Assembly: GCA_003640385.1 (NCBI GenBank)
Contig: RCAB01000092.1
Span: 1 to 64,000 of the forward strand
Source of the DNA: Setaria digitata
Taxonomy: Eukaryota; Nematoda; Chromadorea; Rhabditida; Setariidae
Reading direction: 5' to 3'
DNA: 64,000 nt
Position 1 is the stretch's first letter. Each line of letters begins with the position of its first letter. A program made the translations under genes and the position numbers. The notes beneath the pieces were generated by a model. That model saw only the letters and a program-made list of their open reading frames with translations. It made no database searches and was not told the origin of the DNA. Of the stretch, positions 48,201 through 62,023 are shown one piece after another.

Positions 48201-51200
48201 GATACTAACTACAGATCGTTTCATTTAAATTTACCAAATAGTTCTCCTTCAGATTACTTAGTAAACCAACAGACAGGCAATATATTTTGAGATTTCTCAA
48301 ACCTTTATAATTTTTCTCGATAGATCAAGATAACTTTTTTGTCATAATAGGCTGAACTTTATGGCAGGGAAATTTAACATAAACAAATACCAACCTGTAA
48401 ACTGTTCACGAGGTCTATTCCCACCAAGTGCACTTGAAAACGTTGCACCACTTGCGGGAGGGGCAATTGGACGGAAACCCAATTCAGGACCCTCGCCATA
48501 TTCAAACTGCGACGGGAATGGAGGTTCATTGAATATATACTCCAAGGATCTACCTGCTACACGACCAAAGTTATTCCACCAGTAATACGAATACTAAATG
48601 AACTAAAGATAAAGTATTTCATATGTAAATATCATTTAGATCTCTATGAAGATACTTTTTTTTTTAGAGAACGTCACCAGTCACCAGGCACCAAGGTACC
48701 ACATCACTGTTACTGCTCTTAACAAATTCGTAACTATCAACACTACCAATTACTACCAGAGTCACTGTCACTACCATTACGATTATAGACATCTATTGCT
48801 TTCATCACTCTACAAAGAAGCAACAAGGTTAACAAGAGATACCATTTGAAGAGATGTGTAATTGTGTGTGTAAGGGAAGGATTTATGTGGAGCTTCACGT
48901 GGTCCTGTAATAACAGTTGATTAGTGTACATTTAAGCACATCCAAGAATTTCACTGAAATATCAATCATATGTTTAAAATAACCGCAATGACAAACAGAA
49001 CGTTTAAATGAGTTTTCCATTGAAGATTTTACAAAATGTTAACACCCAGTTCAGCATTACGGATTTCCTTCACCAGCCAGCAACTAGTTAAAATGATGTT
49101 AGAAAAAGTGCTTCAAGTGGATTTGAAAAAAATACCTAAATATTCTTCGTCCAACGGCTTCACTAAAACTAAATGTGGGGCAGTGAACTGTTCGTTGCCA
49201 AAAAGTGGATTGGCTCTTATAGCAACTGCTTGCTCACCAGGTACACCAATACGAAATTGTAATGCTGCTATTAATGTTTCAGCAACAACTGCAAAAATTT
49301 TTTTTTTATTCGTCGGAAATTTTTAAAATAACATAGAACAGAGTGCTTCTCATTGAATTTAAAAATCTCCGTCACCTCCTCTTATTTTCGTTCATTCTAT
49401 CCTTATTTCATATCGAAGGATTAACTCACTGGTTATTTATTACATTTTAACACAATAACAACTTCATAAAACTTACCTTTTTTATCGATAAGATAATTTT
49501 GCAGCAAAAATCGTCCTTGACGCCTCATTTCCAAAATATCAGCGGGTGCAAAGGAACGCAAGATAAAATGTAATTCAGGTAATCGTTGCACTGGTAATGT
49601 GTACACAGCTCTCCGCCAATCCAACCATTCCATGAAAGGTAATGGAGGAAGTAGAGTAGTTACTATAGGTATTGCACCATACTGAAGAGCAGCAAGTAAC
49701 TGATCATGGAATACAATTGTAGGACTCTGGCCAGTTTGGAAAAGTATAAGCGCGAATACCGATTCGTGGTAAATATTGCCTGAACAATTAAATAATTAAT
49801 AATAGCTTATTTCTGCAATTCAGTCGAGATCAACATGAAATTAATTTTATCAAAACTAAGGGAAAAGATTCACAACTATCTCATCTAATCCAATCACTTT
49901 TTAAGTAAAAAATGCAAAGCATACTTCTTGAAATACAATTTTCCTTGCAGTTGATATCCAGAAATATCCGATCACCAACAGATTCAGCCGAACTTACCAT
50001 TAACTCTAACTGTTCCTTCACGACTGATGAAATTTCCTTTGATACTGCACCAACACAAGATAAGAGGTACTAAAATGATTTTTTGCTTAAATTACTAATT
50101 TTCTTTATAGAACTGCTTCTTGAAATTATTCATATAAAATTAATTCAACAGTATATACTGATTACTTTTGAAATTAACTTATGACAACAGAAAAATCAAT
50201 TAGAAAAGATAAGGTGCAAGTCATGCTGATAGGCAAAAAAAAAAAAGCAGTAATTCAAGATACGTAAGGCTAGTGCCTTTTTGACCAATGCATCATCGCA
50301 AACTGAATTTCTACAGCAAAAATGGTCCTCGCAGTAAATGAAGTCACTAGGTTTTAAACGTACTTTTCTTGCCAAAGGTAACAAAGGAGACAACTGTTTC
50401 CATCGATTTTTGTTATAATTCGGGACTCTTACATTCAAGGATATATCGAAGCGATCTTTGAACATCCTAAAAATACTTTTAGGAGCATAATACTTACATA
50501 ACTAACACATGCTCCACTTCTATTTTCATTGGTAACTAACTATCTTTTTAAGAACTATGGTGTTATTACAAGAATACAAAAAAGAAAAAAGAAAGAAAGA
50601 AAAAAACTTTCCCGGCAACCTCAAGGCATTTAATACGCTGAGATTTACTTCTTAAATTTGTTTTAAATTTTTAAATATGAAATGCATGTTATCTTGGTGA
50701 AGGAGAAAATGTTTCGTTTTATTACAGAATGAAAAAGTGACTAGTGAAATACTTTAAAATCTCACATGTGATCATATGACGGAGAAACAATAATAGAATT
50801 CGGATAATGTGCAAGCGAATTCATGCCAACATTTAACAGGACATGATTTCGACCATTATTCCAGTACTTTAAATATGTCACGTCATTGGCGTTATCCAGG
50901 AAGGCAAAAAAAAGGCATGCATCATTCGGCTGACTGGTTACTATGCGAAACTGGCTGGCAACAAATTAGAAATTCATTTAACTATAAGTTTTACTAACAC
51001 GGTCCTTTTCTCAATGTAATGCATTAGTAGTAACTAAATACAAAATAATAAAAAGACTCAACATGCCAATCTCTAAATCAAATTGAGTTGATTCCGACTT
51101 AACCGTTGTTGATGCTAATACACAGCAAAGCAGTGGGATATTCCACGATTAACCCGTATTCTCTATCAGCTTAAACTGAGATGACCCAATAACTAGGATA

Positions 51201-53343
51201 AGATTTAAAAAATAGAATGAAAAAAAAAAACTGAATTATTTGCAGCAAAATGATTACCTGAATAATGTGTAATAACTCATAGCATGTTCCGACGCATTTT
51301 CACCAGGTTTGTAAATATAAATACCGAAATTTCCAGCTATTGAGCACTTACTTAAAAAAAAAAAAACTTGACATTGGGAATGCAAAAATGAAAATTCGAC
51401 TGGAATTAACATAAAATCCAGATATGTTAAAATAATCCCTTAACTACTAATATATATGCAGTCATAAAAATGTGCAAACAGAATCAATGTCATAATTATT
51501 TCACATTAAGGAAGTTCATCAATGCTTCTGATGTTTTTATGTTTCGGATTATAAGCAGCACCAGAAATTTTGAATGAACTTAATGTGGTTGAACCATAGA
51601 AGTAGGTGAACGATATTTGTACGCAAGTTAAATAAAAGTGATAAAACACAGATAAAGCAATATGGAAAGACAGAAGCGAAGCTGATGACATAACAAAACC
51701 GAAATCTCAAAGTTTGATGAATCAAGCTTTTTTATGATGAGCCATAAAAAGATCGTAGAAAAAAAGAAAAATGACTAAACTAACTAAATTATTCGAAATA
51801 ATCTATGTTTAATTAAAACGACAAAAAAAAAATGAAAAAAAAAGGATCGAAATAGACCTAAAGTCGAATACTGCTTCAAACGAAGAGCTCATTGTTGCTG
51901 CTTTGTCCTTATATCCTATATTAGGCATAAAAATAGGACCAACAGGGAGATACAGCGGAACGCGGTTTTTACCAAGCAATTCTCGATGGTACAATTCCAT
52001 ATCTTCGATATTCAGCAAGAGAATTTTCAATTCATTTTCTTGAAATAGCAACACGAAAAATTATTATAATACAACAACGAAATGGAATGTGGAAATTAAA
52101 TTCGGAATCTTTTTTATATGAGGGAATGTAATACTACTCAGGTAAATCGCAGAATGATTAGGTTTATCCAGTTCCTCTATACAATCTCTATACAATCTAC
52201 ACAATAAATCTTGCCATCACTTGGATCAATATGTAATGACTGTATAACGGTGTGATAAGGGAAAGATCTGTAAAGTTGTTGCAAATTTGATATCTATACA
52301 TTTAAAAAACTGCAGAAAAAGAATGCGGAAACACGTACTTGCATCAACCATTTGTTTGGCAATTATTTCATACTGCAAATTAACATTTTCTAATTGATGA
52401 GCGGCTTCAAGCAAATCTCGTCTCACCGATGCCAGAATTCGTTTGGCTTCTTGCAAGTTTGCATCTGTCTGTTTATTAGTCCAAAGATGTTTCTCTGAGC
52501 TTTTTCCTCTCCTGAAGCAAACAAAATCAGTCATCCAAAGAAAAAAAAACTAACCATAAATTGTTGGGCATATCGCCTATAACATCATATATTCTCGCCA
52601 GCAGTATTAGTTTATCTACGAAATGGAACCACGACCCATATGTGATGTGAATTACATCGAACATATGATTTTTTTTTTTATCAGTGTTTCTTTTATATTA
52701 AATAACTTTATAACAAATAAAAAAAATAACTTAAATCGGACAACCTTATAAAAATCTCTCGGAGTTCACTTGTAAAAAATAAGAGTGTCAGTAATTAAGC
52801 CTCACACAAATTAAGGTTCAAGTAAATCAACTTAAATACTATAATTTTTAATAGTTTTTGGTGATTTAATTTACTTCAGTTCGAGAAGTTCACATTATTT
52901 GGAGTATTCTCTTACTTAAATCAAGAGAATTTGAACATGAACGAAAAAATTCAGAAATGAATTTGATTGAATTCAGGTTGAAAAATTCTTAACACTATTA
53001 TGATTATGTGATAGATTCGTCCATCTATGTTGGAGAAATATATATCTTTTTTTGCGATATTTTTTTGAAATCACACATTAATGAAGGAGGAAAATAGTAC
53101 TACAACAAACCGGAATGTAATAGGGCCGTGAAGAGTTGGAGGAAGAATTTCGTTGAAAAGAAAATTGGGCAGAATGAAGGCAACGGATATAAGACATAGG
53201 AATATCAGGAAGCATGCGGGTAGTAGGGTAGAAAGTGTCCTGAATATTCGGAAAACAGATGTACTGCTCACACATCCTGACGGCAGTAACGGTGATTCCG
53301 ATTGACATACATTCCCCCGTAACCGACACCGTTCCGCCCTCAT
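45224..53343 (-). CDS. rib-2: EXTL3-type heparan-sulfate glycosyltransferase
   Basis: Golgi enzyme of the exostosin family that adds N-acetylglucosamine to start and extend heparan sulfate. Seventeen exons: 53343-53111, 52511-52339, 52038-51858, 51350-51258, 50954-50766, 50466-50364, 50069-49925, 49779-49477, 49288-49136, 48904-48843, 48593-48395, 47970-47891, 47081-46956, 46516-46443, 46244-46106, 45833-45682, 45410-45224; phases all agree, giving 863 residues (human EXTL3 919, as I recall). Type II anchor at about residues 34-58 ([19 protein letters not shown]), a coiled-coil stem at about 80-160, an exostosin GT47-like region ([28 protein letters not shown]), then GT64: [15 protein letters not shown], the metal-binding DXD in LSLDDDIDL (residues 687-695), [44 protein letters not shown] and a C-terminal [15 protein letters not shown]. 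An in-frame TGA lies four codons upstream of the ATG. Confidence 0.95.
47290..47800. other. Less AT-rich island inside a rib-2 intron
   Basis: The 809-base intron between exons 47970-47891 and 47081-46956 contains about 500 bases of distinctly higher GC than its surroundings, including an open frame of 94 codons on the plus strand (47352-47636). No rib-2 sequence is missing here, since the flanking exons join GLPYLNK-like text without a gap. It may be an inserted repeat or a non-coding RNA; neither terminal repeats nor a known family are visible. Confidence 0.45.
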
Positions 53344-54600
53344 CACCCGGAACGATCACATATCAGAACCATTACTAGAACCGGAACCACCTCATGCTGT
53401 ATGCAACACCATGTCCCTCTCTCTCTCTCGCCTTTCTACCTTCCGCCTTTCTCCGTTCTGATTTGATATTTCAAGGTGGAATCAGGTCGGGAAGTGTAAT
53501 TTGGAAAGCTTATTCTAAAACTACTTTGTCACTTACCATTAATCTATGAGAATTTGTTTGAAATTAAATTTTGTTCACTTCTAGTTTTATAAAGCATCAT
53601 GTTGGTTCCATCCAATTTGTTTTTGGCTGCAGTCATATATAAAACTCGGCAATTTCTAGAAGAAAAGTAGTGGAAAGAATAGATGAAAGGAATTATTATT
53701 TAAAATTTACTAATTTTGTTTCACTTGTATATTTTAAGTAAAAAGACTTTGAACGATAAGCATCAACTCCGAATAACACGAAAGACAGGAAAAGCGAGAT
53801 TGGTAATGAATAATCAACTTCCAATTGATTCAGTCATTGCCACTTTCCGATAAATTTTTTAGCAAACTGTTACAATCTGTTTAAATCAGAACGTACACTG
53901 CTATACCTCAACAGACGAAGTGGAAAATTTGACTGTTCTGCTGATAAAATGATAACATAGATTCTTCTGCGGTTTCGCGTACTTCTTATTGGGCTGAGTC
54001 GACAAGTGTGTTATTTTGCTCAGTGCTATCTGTGGCTCAGTAAACGCAGTAAATGTTGATTTCGTTTTGAAGTAAAAGCAATTGTATTTTGAATTCCTAC
54101 TTTTCATGCCAACAAAAAGTAACTGTTCTTTCGATCCAACTATAATTCCATCACGTATCGCTTTTGCTCTAATTTAAGCTTAGTTTTGTTTGTAACAAGT
54201 CAGCATGTCATTTATCAGAAAATGGTAATAGTAAGGGCATCCATCTTTAATATATTAAGTCAGTTATTTCGGACTGCCACTAATATCATCTCTTCATTCA
54301 ACTTTTAAGAATTTCGTACAAAAGATGCTGTATTCTTCTTCACACATACAGCCGACGGCATATCCCGGGCGACGACCGGATATTCCCGGTGTTGATTGAC
54401 TGATCTTCGCATTGTTTCACGAGAAATATCATATAAACATGTATGAATTGACTGCATGAGTGCATATGTATGTACGTATGCAGTATGTATTAGTATCTAT
54501 GAGGCTAAAGGAAGCTAAACGTTAAATGCACTTCATTAAAACCAATTCAGACTTGGCTGTGATAGGAAGCAGTGCCTTAAGGCCTAACCTGCTAGCGCCA
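53344..54600. promoter_or_regulatory. Upstream region of rib-2
   Basis: Contains a short CT repeat (about 53414-53432) and a GC-richer stretch near 53260-53460 that includes the first rib-2 exon. No splice acceptor close to the ATG was convincing, so the transcript start is not placed. The rest is non-coding AT-rich DNA, with a GC-richer patch near 54340-54400. Confidence 0.4.
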
Positions 54601-54604
54601 CAAC

Positions 54605-54611
54605 TATAAAA
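54605..54611 (+). promoter_or_regulatory. TATA box (TATAAAA)
   Basis: TATAAAA at the left edge of a markedly GC-richer block (about 54560-55240), followed within 300 bases by a consensus splice donor. It reads as a core promoter for a plus-strand transcript, most simply that of grk-2. Confidence 0.45.
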
Positions 54612-54634
54612 GAGCGTATCCAAGGATAGAGATC

Positions 54635-54888
54635 GGCGATCGGACGGATCGATATGCGGATGCGGCAACGAAATCCCGAACTCTTGGCAACCGCACTATC
54701 ATCCTCACCGCTCCATGCATCGGTACTTGTGCAATCATCTTCTTTCGTTCCCTGCCTTACCTATCATCCTTCCGTTTTCTATTCTGCTTCAGCAATTCAT
54801 TCCGTACCCAATAAACGGTATCCCTAAGAACACACATCCACAGCCACACCTCAGTGCAACGGTTTGGACACTTCCGCACATTTCATAG
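54635..54888 (+). other. Putative non-coding first exon (grk-2 5' UTR)
   Basis: Begins about 30 bases after the TATA box and ends at TTCATAG|GTAAGTG. It includes a 57-codon upstream open frame (54654-54827, ATG to TAA) rich in Ser, Pro and Ala. No gene other than grk-2 on this strand is available to receive the splice, which would span about 7 kb to an acceptor at 61902. The left boundary is inferred. Confidence 0.4.
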
Positions 54889-57800
54889 GTAAGTGTGCGA
54901 TTCAGTTTCGGTTTCCGGAAACTGGAGCTGACATAGCTGTGAGGTGTGGCCTTCACAGAGCGAACAAGCAACACTGTTTCTATTCCTGGCTACATTTAAT
55001 GCTGCCCATTACGTTTTACGGTTAATTAAACGGATTGATTGCACATAGAAACCGGTTCCACAAAGATGACTTCTGGCCGGTTTTTCCCGGATTTAGTCGT
55101 GGAATTGTTTCGCTTAATCCATTCCCACAGTGGCAGTCACTTTCGAATGCATTTTCCGAAACGATGATCATCACAAAACATGCAAGTAATTGACTATCAC
55201 GCCGGTCACTCATTAGTCACTTGGACTAATTGCATGCCAATGATGAAAATTCATGTCATAAGCTGCACCCAGTATTTTCAACACTCTTTTCTCAATCCAT
55301 TCATTTCTCATTCTAATTCCTTTCCTTTTCTTCACAAAAATGATTATGGTGATAATAACGATAGTGGTAGTGATAAAGTGATAGCGATACTAATTGTTCC
55401 TGTTTAACAGATCACTTCACTTATACTGAACTGAGAACAGATTCTTAAAATTGCTATCAGTGTAACTGCTGAAAGCAATTTTTCTAACATTCACTTTATT
55501 TTGACATTCCCACTGCCGACATCTCCCTTCCGGTGTTCTTGCCGACCGATGATAAATGATTAAACTGGGTAGTACTCTTTTAAGATATTGATATCCAACC
55601 TTTCCAGCCTATTATTAGGTATGCCGTTAAATAGAAAGGTCGGTTATATTTCTCGACTTGTTTCAATACTCATGCTAATCACTAACTTTCATCTGCAAGT
55701 GTTGGTAATATTAATTAATGTTAATTAATTAATTAATGTTGGTAAATAATCAAGTGTGCATCTGTAGAATAATCTTTTTCTTACTTTAAACGGTGGATTT
55801 AATAATTTTCCTTTTTCGCTAGTGTATTACAACGCACAGTCCTGTGTGAATTTGCAGCTCGTTAAAATAGAACTTAAGCTTTATAAGAGTATCGTCAAAG
55901 GCTAATTCAAATTCAGTGTTTAATTAAACTGAAAAGATAACTATTTGCATAACCTTTATATTAGTAAATAAGGAAGAAAATTGCTATTTTTTTGCAAATT
56001 CTCCTAGTCTATTGATTGCAATGTGATGTGCACATTTAATGCTTTCTACTTTAAAGTGACTTATTTAGTTCCTTATTCCAAGTTGTTGTTTATGCTTCTC
56101 TCTAAATATGCTACAACTTACATTCTTCTATGACTATATTCGAACTGTTTACTTCTGAATTAACCACTTCATGGTAATGGAAGAATTTAATCAGACCTCA
56201 TGAACAGAAAAATATTTAAAATTATGCTCAGATTTTATGAACTCCAAATCACTTATCGAAAATAAGCAAATAAGATTCGTAAAGTGCAAAGTTTGAATAC
56301 TTGATTATTTGAACCGGTTGAATTATTCAGTCTCTTTGAAGGGAAAATATTCCATTTCTATCGGGTCTATTTCCCCACAAAATCACTGGTGATGCTTAAA
56401 TGTTTTATTGCGTATGAATTAATTTGCTCCAGACTATGCTGCCTAATGAAAATATGCCAGTAATTGAATTGAACGATTGTAGTTTTAATAATACTATGTC
56501 TTATTTGCGGTAAAAATGTTTTCTGAAGATGAAAATAACATTTAAAAGTGATTAATTATTCATTTTTACGTTGCTTAATTTTTCACCATTTTTTAATTTA
56601 TTTTTCATATTTCTATAGAAATTTGAAGTAATGGAAAAATAGATTATTTCATTGCTTCTAGCAGATATTTGTTGCTTTTCATCCTTAATCATTTTTCTGG
56701 CTCAGTATGACATTTTGGCTATGAAGCGCCAACGAATGATTTGAAGAAGCGACCCGTGTCTCTGAAGATTTCAGTCTATTTCACTTTTCGCTTTGTTCTC
56801 TCCAATCACCCCGACCTAATTTGATTCGGCCTGACCTCGACCGTCTGACCTTGCTTTAACATTCTAACCAGCTAACGTAGTTTCTGTTCTTGTTTTTCTA
56901 TAATTGACTGGTGCACTTACAGACTAACTTTCTAAATCTCTACGGCACGTCATCTAGACACATATTATTGTTTTCCGTTTTCTATCAAACTTTAATGGCA
57001 CTTGCTGTTCTTAACTTTGAAAAAAGGCAGCTTGCTAAGAAGTTTTCGATCTTTTTGCATCTCTCAGTTATTCCAAAAAATGTGCTAATGCCATTGCTTC
57101 TGATTCAAGTGAAGAATCAAACAATACAGTAGCCATAATCTAACTTTCATATAAAACATATTGACTTTTCAAAAAACTTGCAAAACTCTGTGTCCTTCTC
57201 CAGGAGCCTCACACTTCTCCATTCCTATAATATCTTGCTACTTTACCTAATTTTCTTTTCTATTTATTTCTAAATATCATGAAATTTCCAATAGATTTTT
57301 ACGTTATATTACTTGGAATAGCAATTTCAATATTTTGAAATTTAAAGCACTATTACAAAAGTGTATAAAAAATTAATTGTTATGTTTCCGTGTAGCGTTC
57401 CCCACTTATCTAACCGAACTTTTTGTCTCTGAATTTAAGAAATTTATGCAACTGTGTTTTCAATGAGATTGTTCATGACGTGGAACTATATTTCTTCCGA
57501 GCTTTTATTTTTCTCTGATCCACTTAGAAATTCAGCGTTTTTCTTGACATATGTGAAATTATACATATTTTTTGAGTATATCGGTTTTACTTCACTCTCT
57601 GTATAAATATCGCATTATTCTCTCTATTCTATTTGCACTTCTCAGTGCTTAAATTTTTTACTCTTCAATTCATTTTTTAAATCCTAATTCGAAGTGTTGC
57701 TGAAACATCTATGACATAGCAGTGGACTATTATTAAATATTACTTCATAATCATAGCTTTGCATGTTTTATCAAACGAAGCTTGTCTCATTTACTAAATC

Positions 57801-60800
57801 GTGTACTATAAAGCCGAATTCCCAATAAGAATATCATTTGTTTTCTATTTTAGGAATTACTTGCTACGTTAAGGCTTGTTTTCTAAGTAATGATAAGGCT
57901 TTTATCATAATTGAGCTTTCCACCTCCTTTTTTCATGCCTCTTCCTTAATAATATTTTGCTGATTCTCAGAAATTAAGATTTTGGGAATATATATTGCTG
58001 GAAGTGCTGCTATTTCACCAAACGAGGAAAAACAGTAGCAATTCGAATTCATCGGTTGGCAGACAAAAAGATGAATTCAACCAGAAAGCAAATTTCTCAG
58101 CGATCAGTAAGCTGGCCATAGCGGCTAAAAGAGAAAGTTAACAGAAAAAACTACAGCTGTTCATATAAGCCAAGTCAGATGAGTTGGACTGGAACAGTAG
58201 TAATTTGCATCTGTTATAATCATTTTAACTGATTGCATATATTTAAACAATGTTGTAACTACTGGGAATATATAAATGATTTCTCTAATAACTACTTATG
58301 GAATGATTACTTCCCTAATCAGATTGATATTCGGAGAACTGTTCTTAACAATGTCAATAGAAGCGAACGATAACAAATAGCTTAGCTATTTCACGGACCG
58401 ACACACTTCTCAACCCGCTTATATCACGTGAGGACGTCATCATTGCTAACTAGCACTCAGAGGATGACGAGATTGTTCACGTATACAGTCAAAGCAAAAC
58501 AGTAGTATCTCTATATTATTACCCTAGTATTATTGCAGTATTCTATGCTGAAGTTTTATTAATGCTTAAATAATTAATAGAAGTGCTTCAGCCTGTTATT
58601 AACTAACACTGCTAGATTTACTTCATTTAGCAGATGTTTCGATTCAGATAGTATTTTTTTTACTGTTCAGTCTTTTTTGAGAATGGAGCAGTCAGCCGAC
58701 AATTTTTAATTATGAAATGGTTTAATGAAGTGAGAAGAATGAAAATGAAATGGAGATAGATAGTCTTATAATGACATATGCCATTTGCAGTTCATCATCA
58801 TTTCGAAATTTTGAAGCCTAACTATAAGGCTAGGCTACAGAGCTAGTGAAACAACCTTCTTCGTTGTCATTAGTAACATTGATATAGGAAATTCCAAACT
58901 TACTGGTTGTTATTTCCAGTATTGCTAGAAATTGCATTTATTCTGAGTAATAAGGATTTCTTTTAGATAAATTATGTATATTAATTATACAGATTGCATT
59001 TAAAAGCTTTCTGCAATATTGTTCTATCAGTTTTTTTTTTTTGTTTAATTCCAATAAGTATCTCATTTAAATGTCTGCTTCAGTTCATTGTCTTTTTGGC
59101 AAAAATATCTATGCAGAATGTAATGGATTAAATTCAAGTCTAATCTAATTAACTGTGCCAATATGCCAAAATGTTATAAATATAACGGCAAGCTCAACAA
59201 TTTTCGATTTTGAGTACAATAACTTTAATTGCATACGACATCAAATAACACCCGAAAATTTATTTATCAAGTAATATAATAGGTGGAAAAATAATATAAT
59301 TAACTACTTGAGGACCCTTCTCAGGTGTAAATACGATGGTTAGTCAGTTATTGGACACCCAAAATGATGTTGGATATTCTTGAAAAAGAGATAAGTTAGG
59401 CATTTCTCTTTTTACACTAGATTATTTTTTACCAATTGTAGTCCAATTATCAAATTAGAGTGGTTTTTGTGTTTAGAAACTACTGCAGGATCTCTATAAA
59501 TGATTTGATGTTGCAGATCAATGCGCAGTGTGTTACCAGTATAAGCTGAACCAGTTCAGTAAATGACAAAGAGTAAAAGTTCTTGATCTAAAAAATATAT
59601 TACATTTAGAATTCTTTTGAGAATGATAATTTCTAGTTCTATTTCCATTGGATAAGTGACAGCTTTAGTCTAAGAGAGAGTGAAGAAATTAGCTCTGCTT
59701 TTATCAGTCGCATATAAGTTTGTTGCTTTACATCTTACGTTCGGTGAAGGAATGATTGTTATTTGGATAATTAGTTATCGTTTGGTGTAGTTCTGCCTTT
59801 TTTTGCTCATAAATATTCATAAAATTGAGGCTTTTTCCTTAAAATTACTTCTCCTACTCTAGTGTTAATGAAGAGAAGAAGGAACAGAGAAAGGGAAAAA
59901 AGAAGAGAAGAGTGAGGATAGAATTGAGTTTGAGCTTCTGGAAGTAAAAGTTTATTGCTTCGTCTTTCTCCACTGCCTTAAACACCCTTCCTCCAAAATT
60001 ACCGTCCTTCTCTTTATTCACTTCAGATAAAATATTTTCTTATATCTTTCTAGGTTTTATTAAAAGAAGGAATTAAATCAAAAGTGATCATTTAATATCG
60101 CTCATTTGTTTTCTTTTTAGGAGTCATCAGAATAATTATGACGTGCTAACAATGTAACAGCTTCAATGTAAATTATAGTTACGGCATTTATTAAAATTAT
60201 TGAAAAGCTACTTGGCTATCTTATACCTCAATGCTACTACCATTGATTTGCTTAATTCATTGATTCTTTAAATACATTAATTATAATATTCGACAGTTTG
60301 AAGTCACAATTTCTAAGCAAACTGGGAAACATTCGTTAATGCTACGTTGCTGTACATGCTCAACAACAAGCTTTTCTCAAGAATTTATGTCACTTTCAAA
60401 ATGAAGGTGGTTTTAAAAAAAGATCAATTCATAAAGGGAACATTGATTTAATGGCTGTGTTTCTCTAATCCCTTATTATCTTCTGATTGCACTATTAATA
60501 ATGTTGTCTTAGTTGAAGAAACAGTTTCGGTGTAAATAAAGAGATATCTGTGAAGGATTGATAAATGTTTCATATTTTAATTTCTTTTTTTCATTCATTT
60601 CGCGGTATAATTGAAAATTTTTGCAATGTCTCAAGAAAAACTATAAACTACATGTTCCTTCTATGCAGTGCTACCATCATAGTTTGACCTTATTATGAGG
60701 AAGTTGGAATAAATTTCCCGGGAAGTGCTACTGTTTCATCATATACATTAAATATAAACACTGCTGTTACCTCGAAGTGTTTTATTTCTCTTTATGTTAC

Positions 60801-61902
60801 AATGTTTCGCGAATGTGAACATTTGGCCAGCAGTTTTCTTACTGTTCCTTTTATTTCATTCTCTTTTTCCTTTACTTTTTGTTCTTTTTTCGGTTAATCG
60901 TATCATTAAATTTGTTATCTAACACTGTTTGAATGGAACAGTGCAAGAATTTATTGCATCTTTAATACCTTTCCATTCCCAGTTCACAACTCTTATGCTG
61001 TTGAGATGCTGACACGTGTTATACTTAATTCTTACTAATTCTTTTTTCAGATGCCTTATAAATGTCATCATCACTTTAATAGACAATGTGTAAGATATTA
61101 ATTTTTAAACTGATTATGATAAAAAGTTTTAATTGAAAGCATATAGCATCAATAATTATTAAGTCGGTAATATTAGCTTCAGTAGTTAAAATGTTTGAAT
61201 TTTTAAAAACGCTAAAAAATGTTATGAATCGTTTTCATTGCTTTCATCGTTAGTGAATTTTTTCCTTTTGCGAAAAATTTTCTCGATAACAAGCCATCCT
61301 ACCCCTATCAATTCTTGCTCATTACAACTGTGACGTCGGTTTTTGCTTCATAAATGTGATTTGTTTTTGGGATATTTCACAAAAAGATTATATCTGTTCA
61401 TGTGTAAATTTTTGCTTGCTCACTCATTTCCAATTTTAATTTCGCCAAACGATGATGCTTTTCAGTTTCCATTTCAAAAATTATTTGAACTTTAAAGAGT
61501 GTTTGTTTAAAAAGTATTTAAGAACTGAAGGCACTTTCCCAAACATCATTCCAGGTGTTTGTTCCATCATAACGGAATGATTAGTATTTAAATAAAAATT
61601 TATGACTAAGTGTTTTAAAATTATTGATTTTCTTCCTATTCTTCCTTTTCTTCTTTAAATGTAATATCAGTTATAAAATTCAAAATGAAAGTATAAACAT
61701 TTTTGAAGGATTCTTATGACAAGATTTAAAAGAGGAAAAAAGGCAGCTTAGAGGAAATTATTGCGTGGCATGAAATAGAACTATGTCATTTATTTGTGAA
61801 GTGCAATGCGAGACAAAGTTTTGGAGAGCAACGTTTGTCTGATTATTCGTAAAGACGGCTTCCTATTCTTATCTTGAATTTTGTTATTACTTTTCACTTT
61901 AG
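54889..61902 (+). other. Long non-coding stretch upstream of grk-2 coding exons
   Basis: Seven kilobases with only short, composition-biased open frames. It is probably an intron or the promoter region of grk-2. The section to about 55240 stays GC-richer; the rest is ordinary AT-rich sequence. Confidence 0.5.
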
Positions 61903-62023
61903 ACGAAACAACATATTTGGAGAAAGTACGTTCAAAGAATAACGTCAGCAGACACGAACTCCTTTAACTTACGTGTTATGCGCCAAGACGACAAAGCTTA
62001 TACGATACAGACAGCAAATCAGA

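Noticed and set aside
48361..48585. Plus-strand open frame of 74 codons
   Set aside because: Antisense to rib-2 exon 48593-48395 ([14 protein letters not shown] ... [10 protein letters not shown]).
49036..49326. 96-codon plus-strand open frame
   Set aside because: It is antisense to rib-2 exon 49288-49136, whose phases match both neighbours.
49477..49779. Suspected single-base frameshift in a T run of a rib-2 exon
   Set aside because: On recounting the bases, the exon is open throughout (ESVFALIL to [10 protein letters not shown]) and its length fits the flanking phases.
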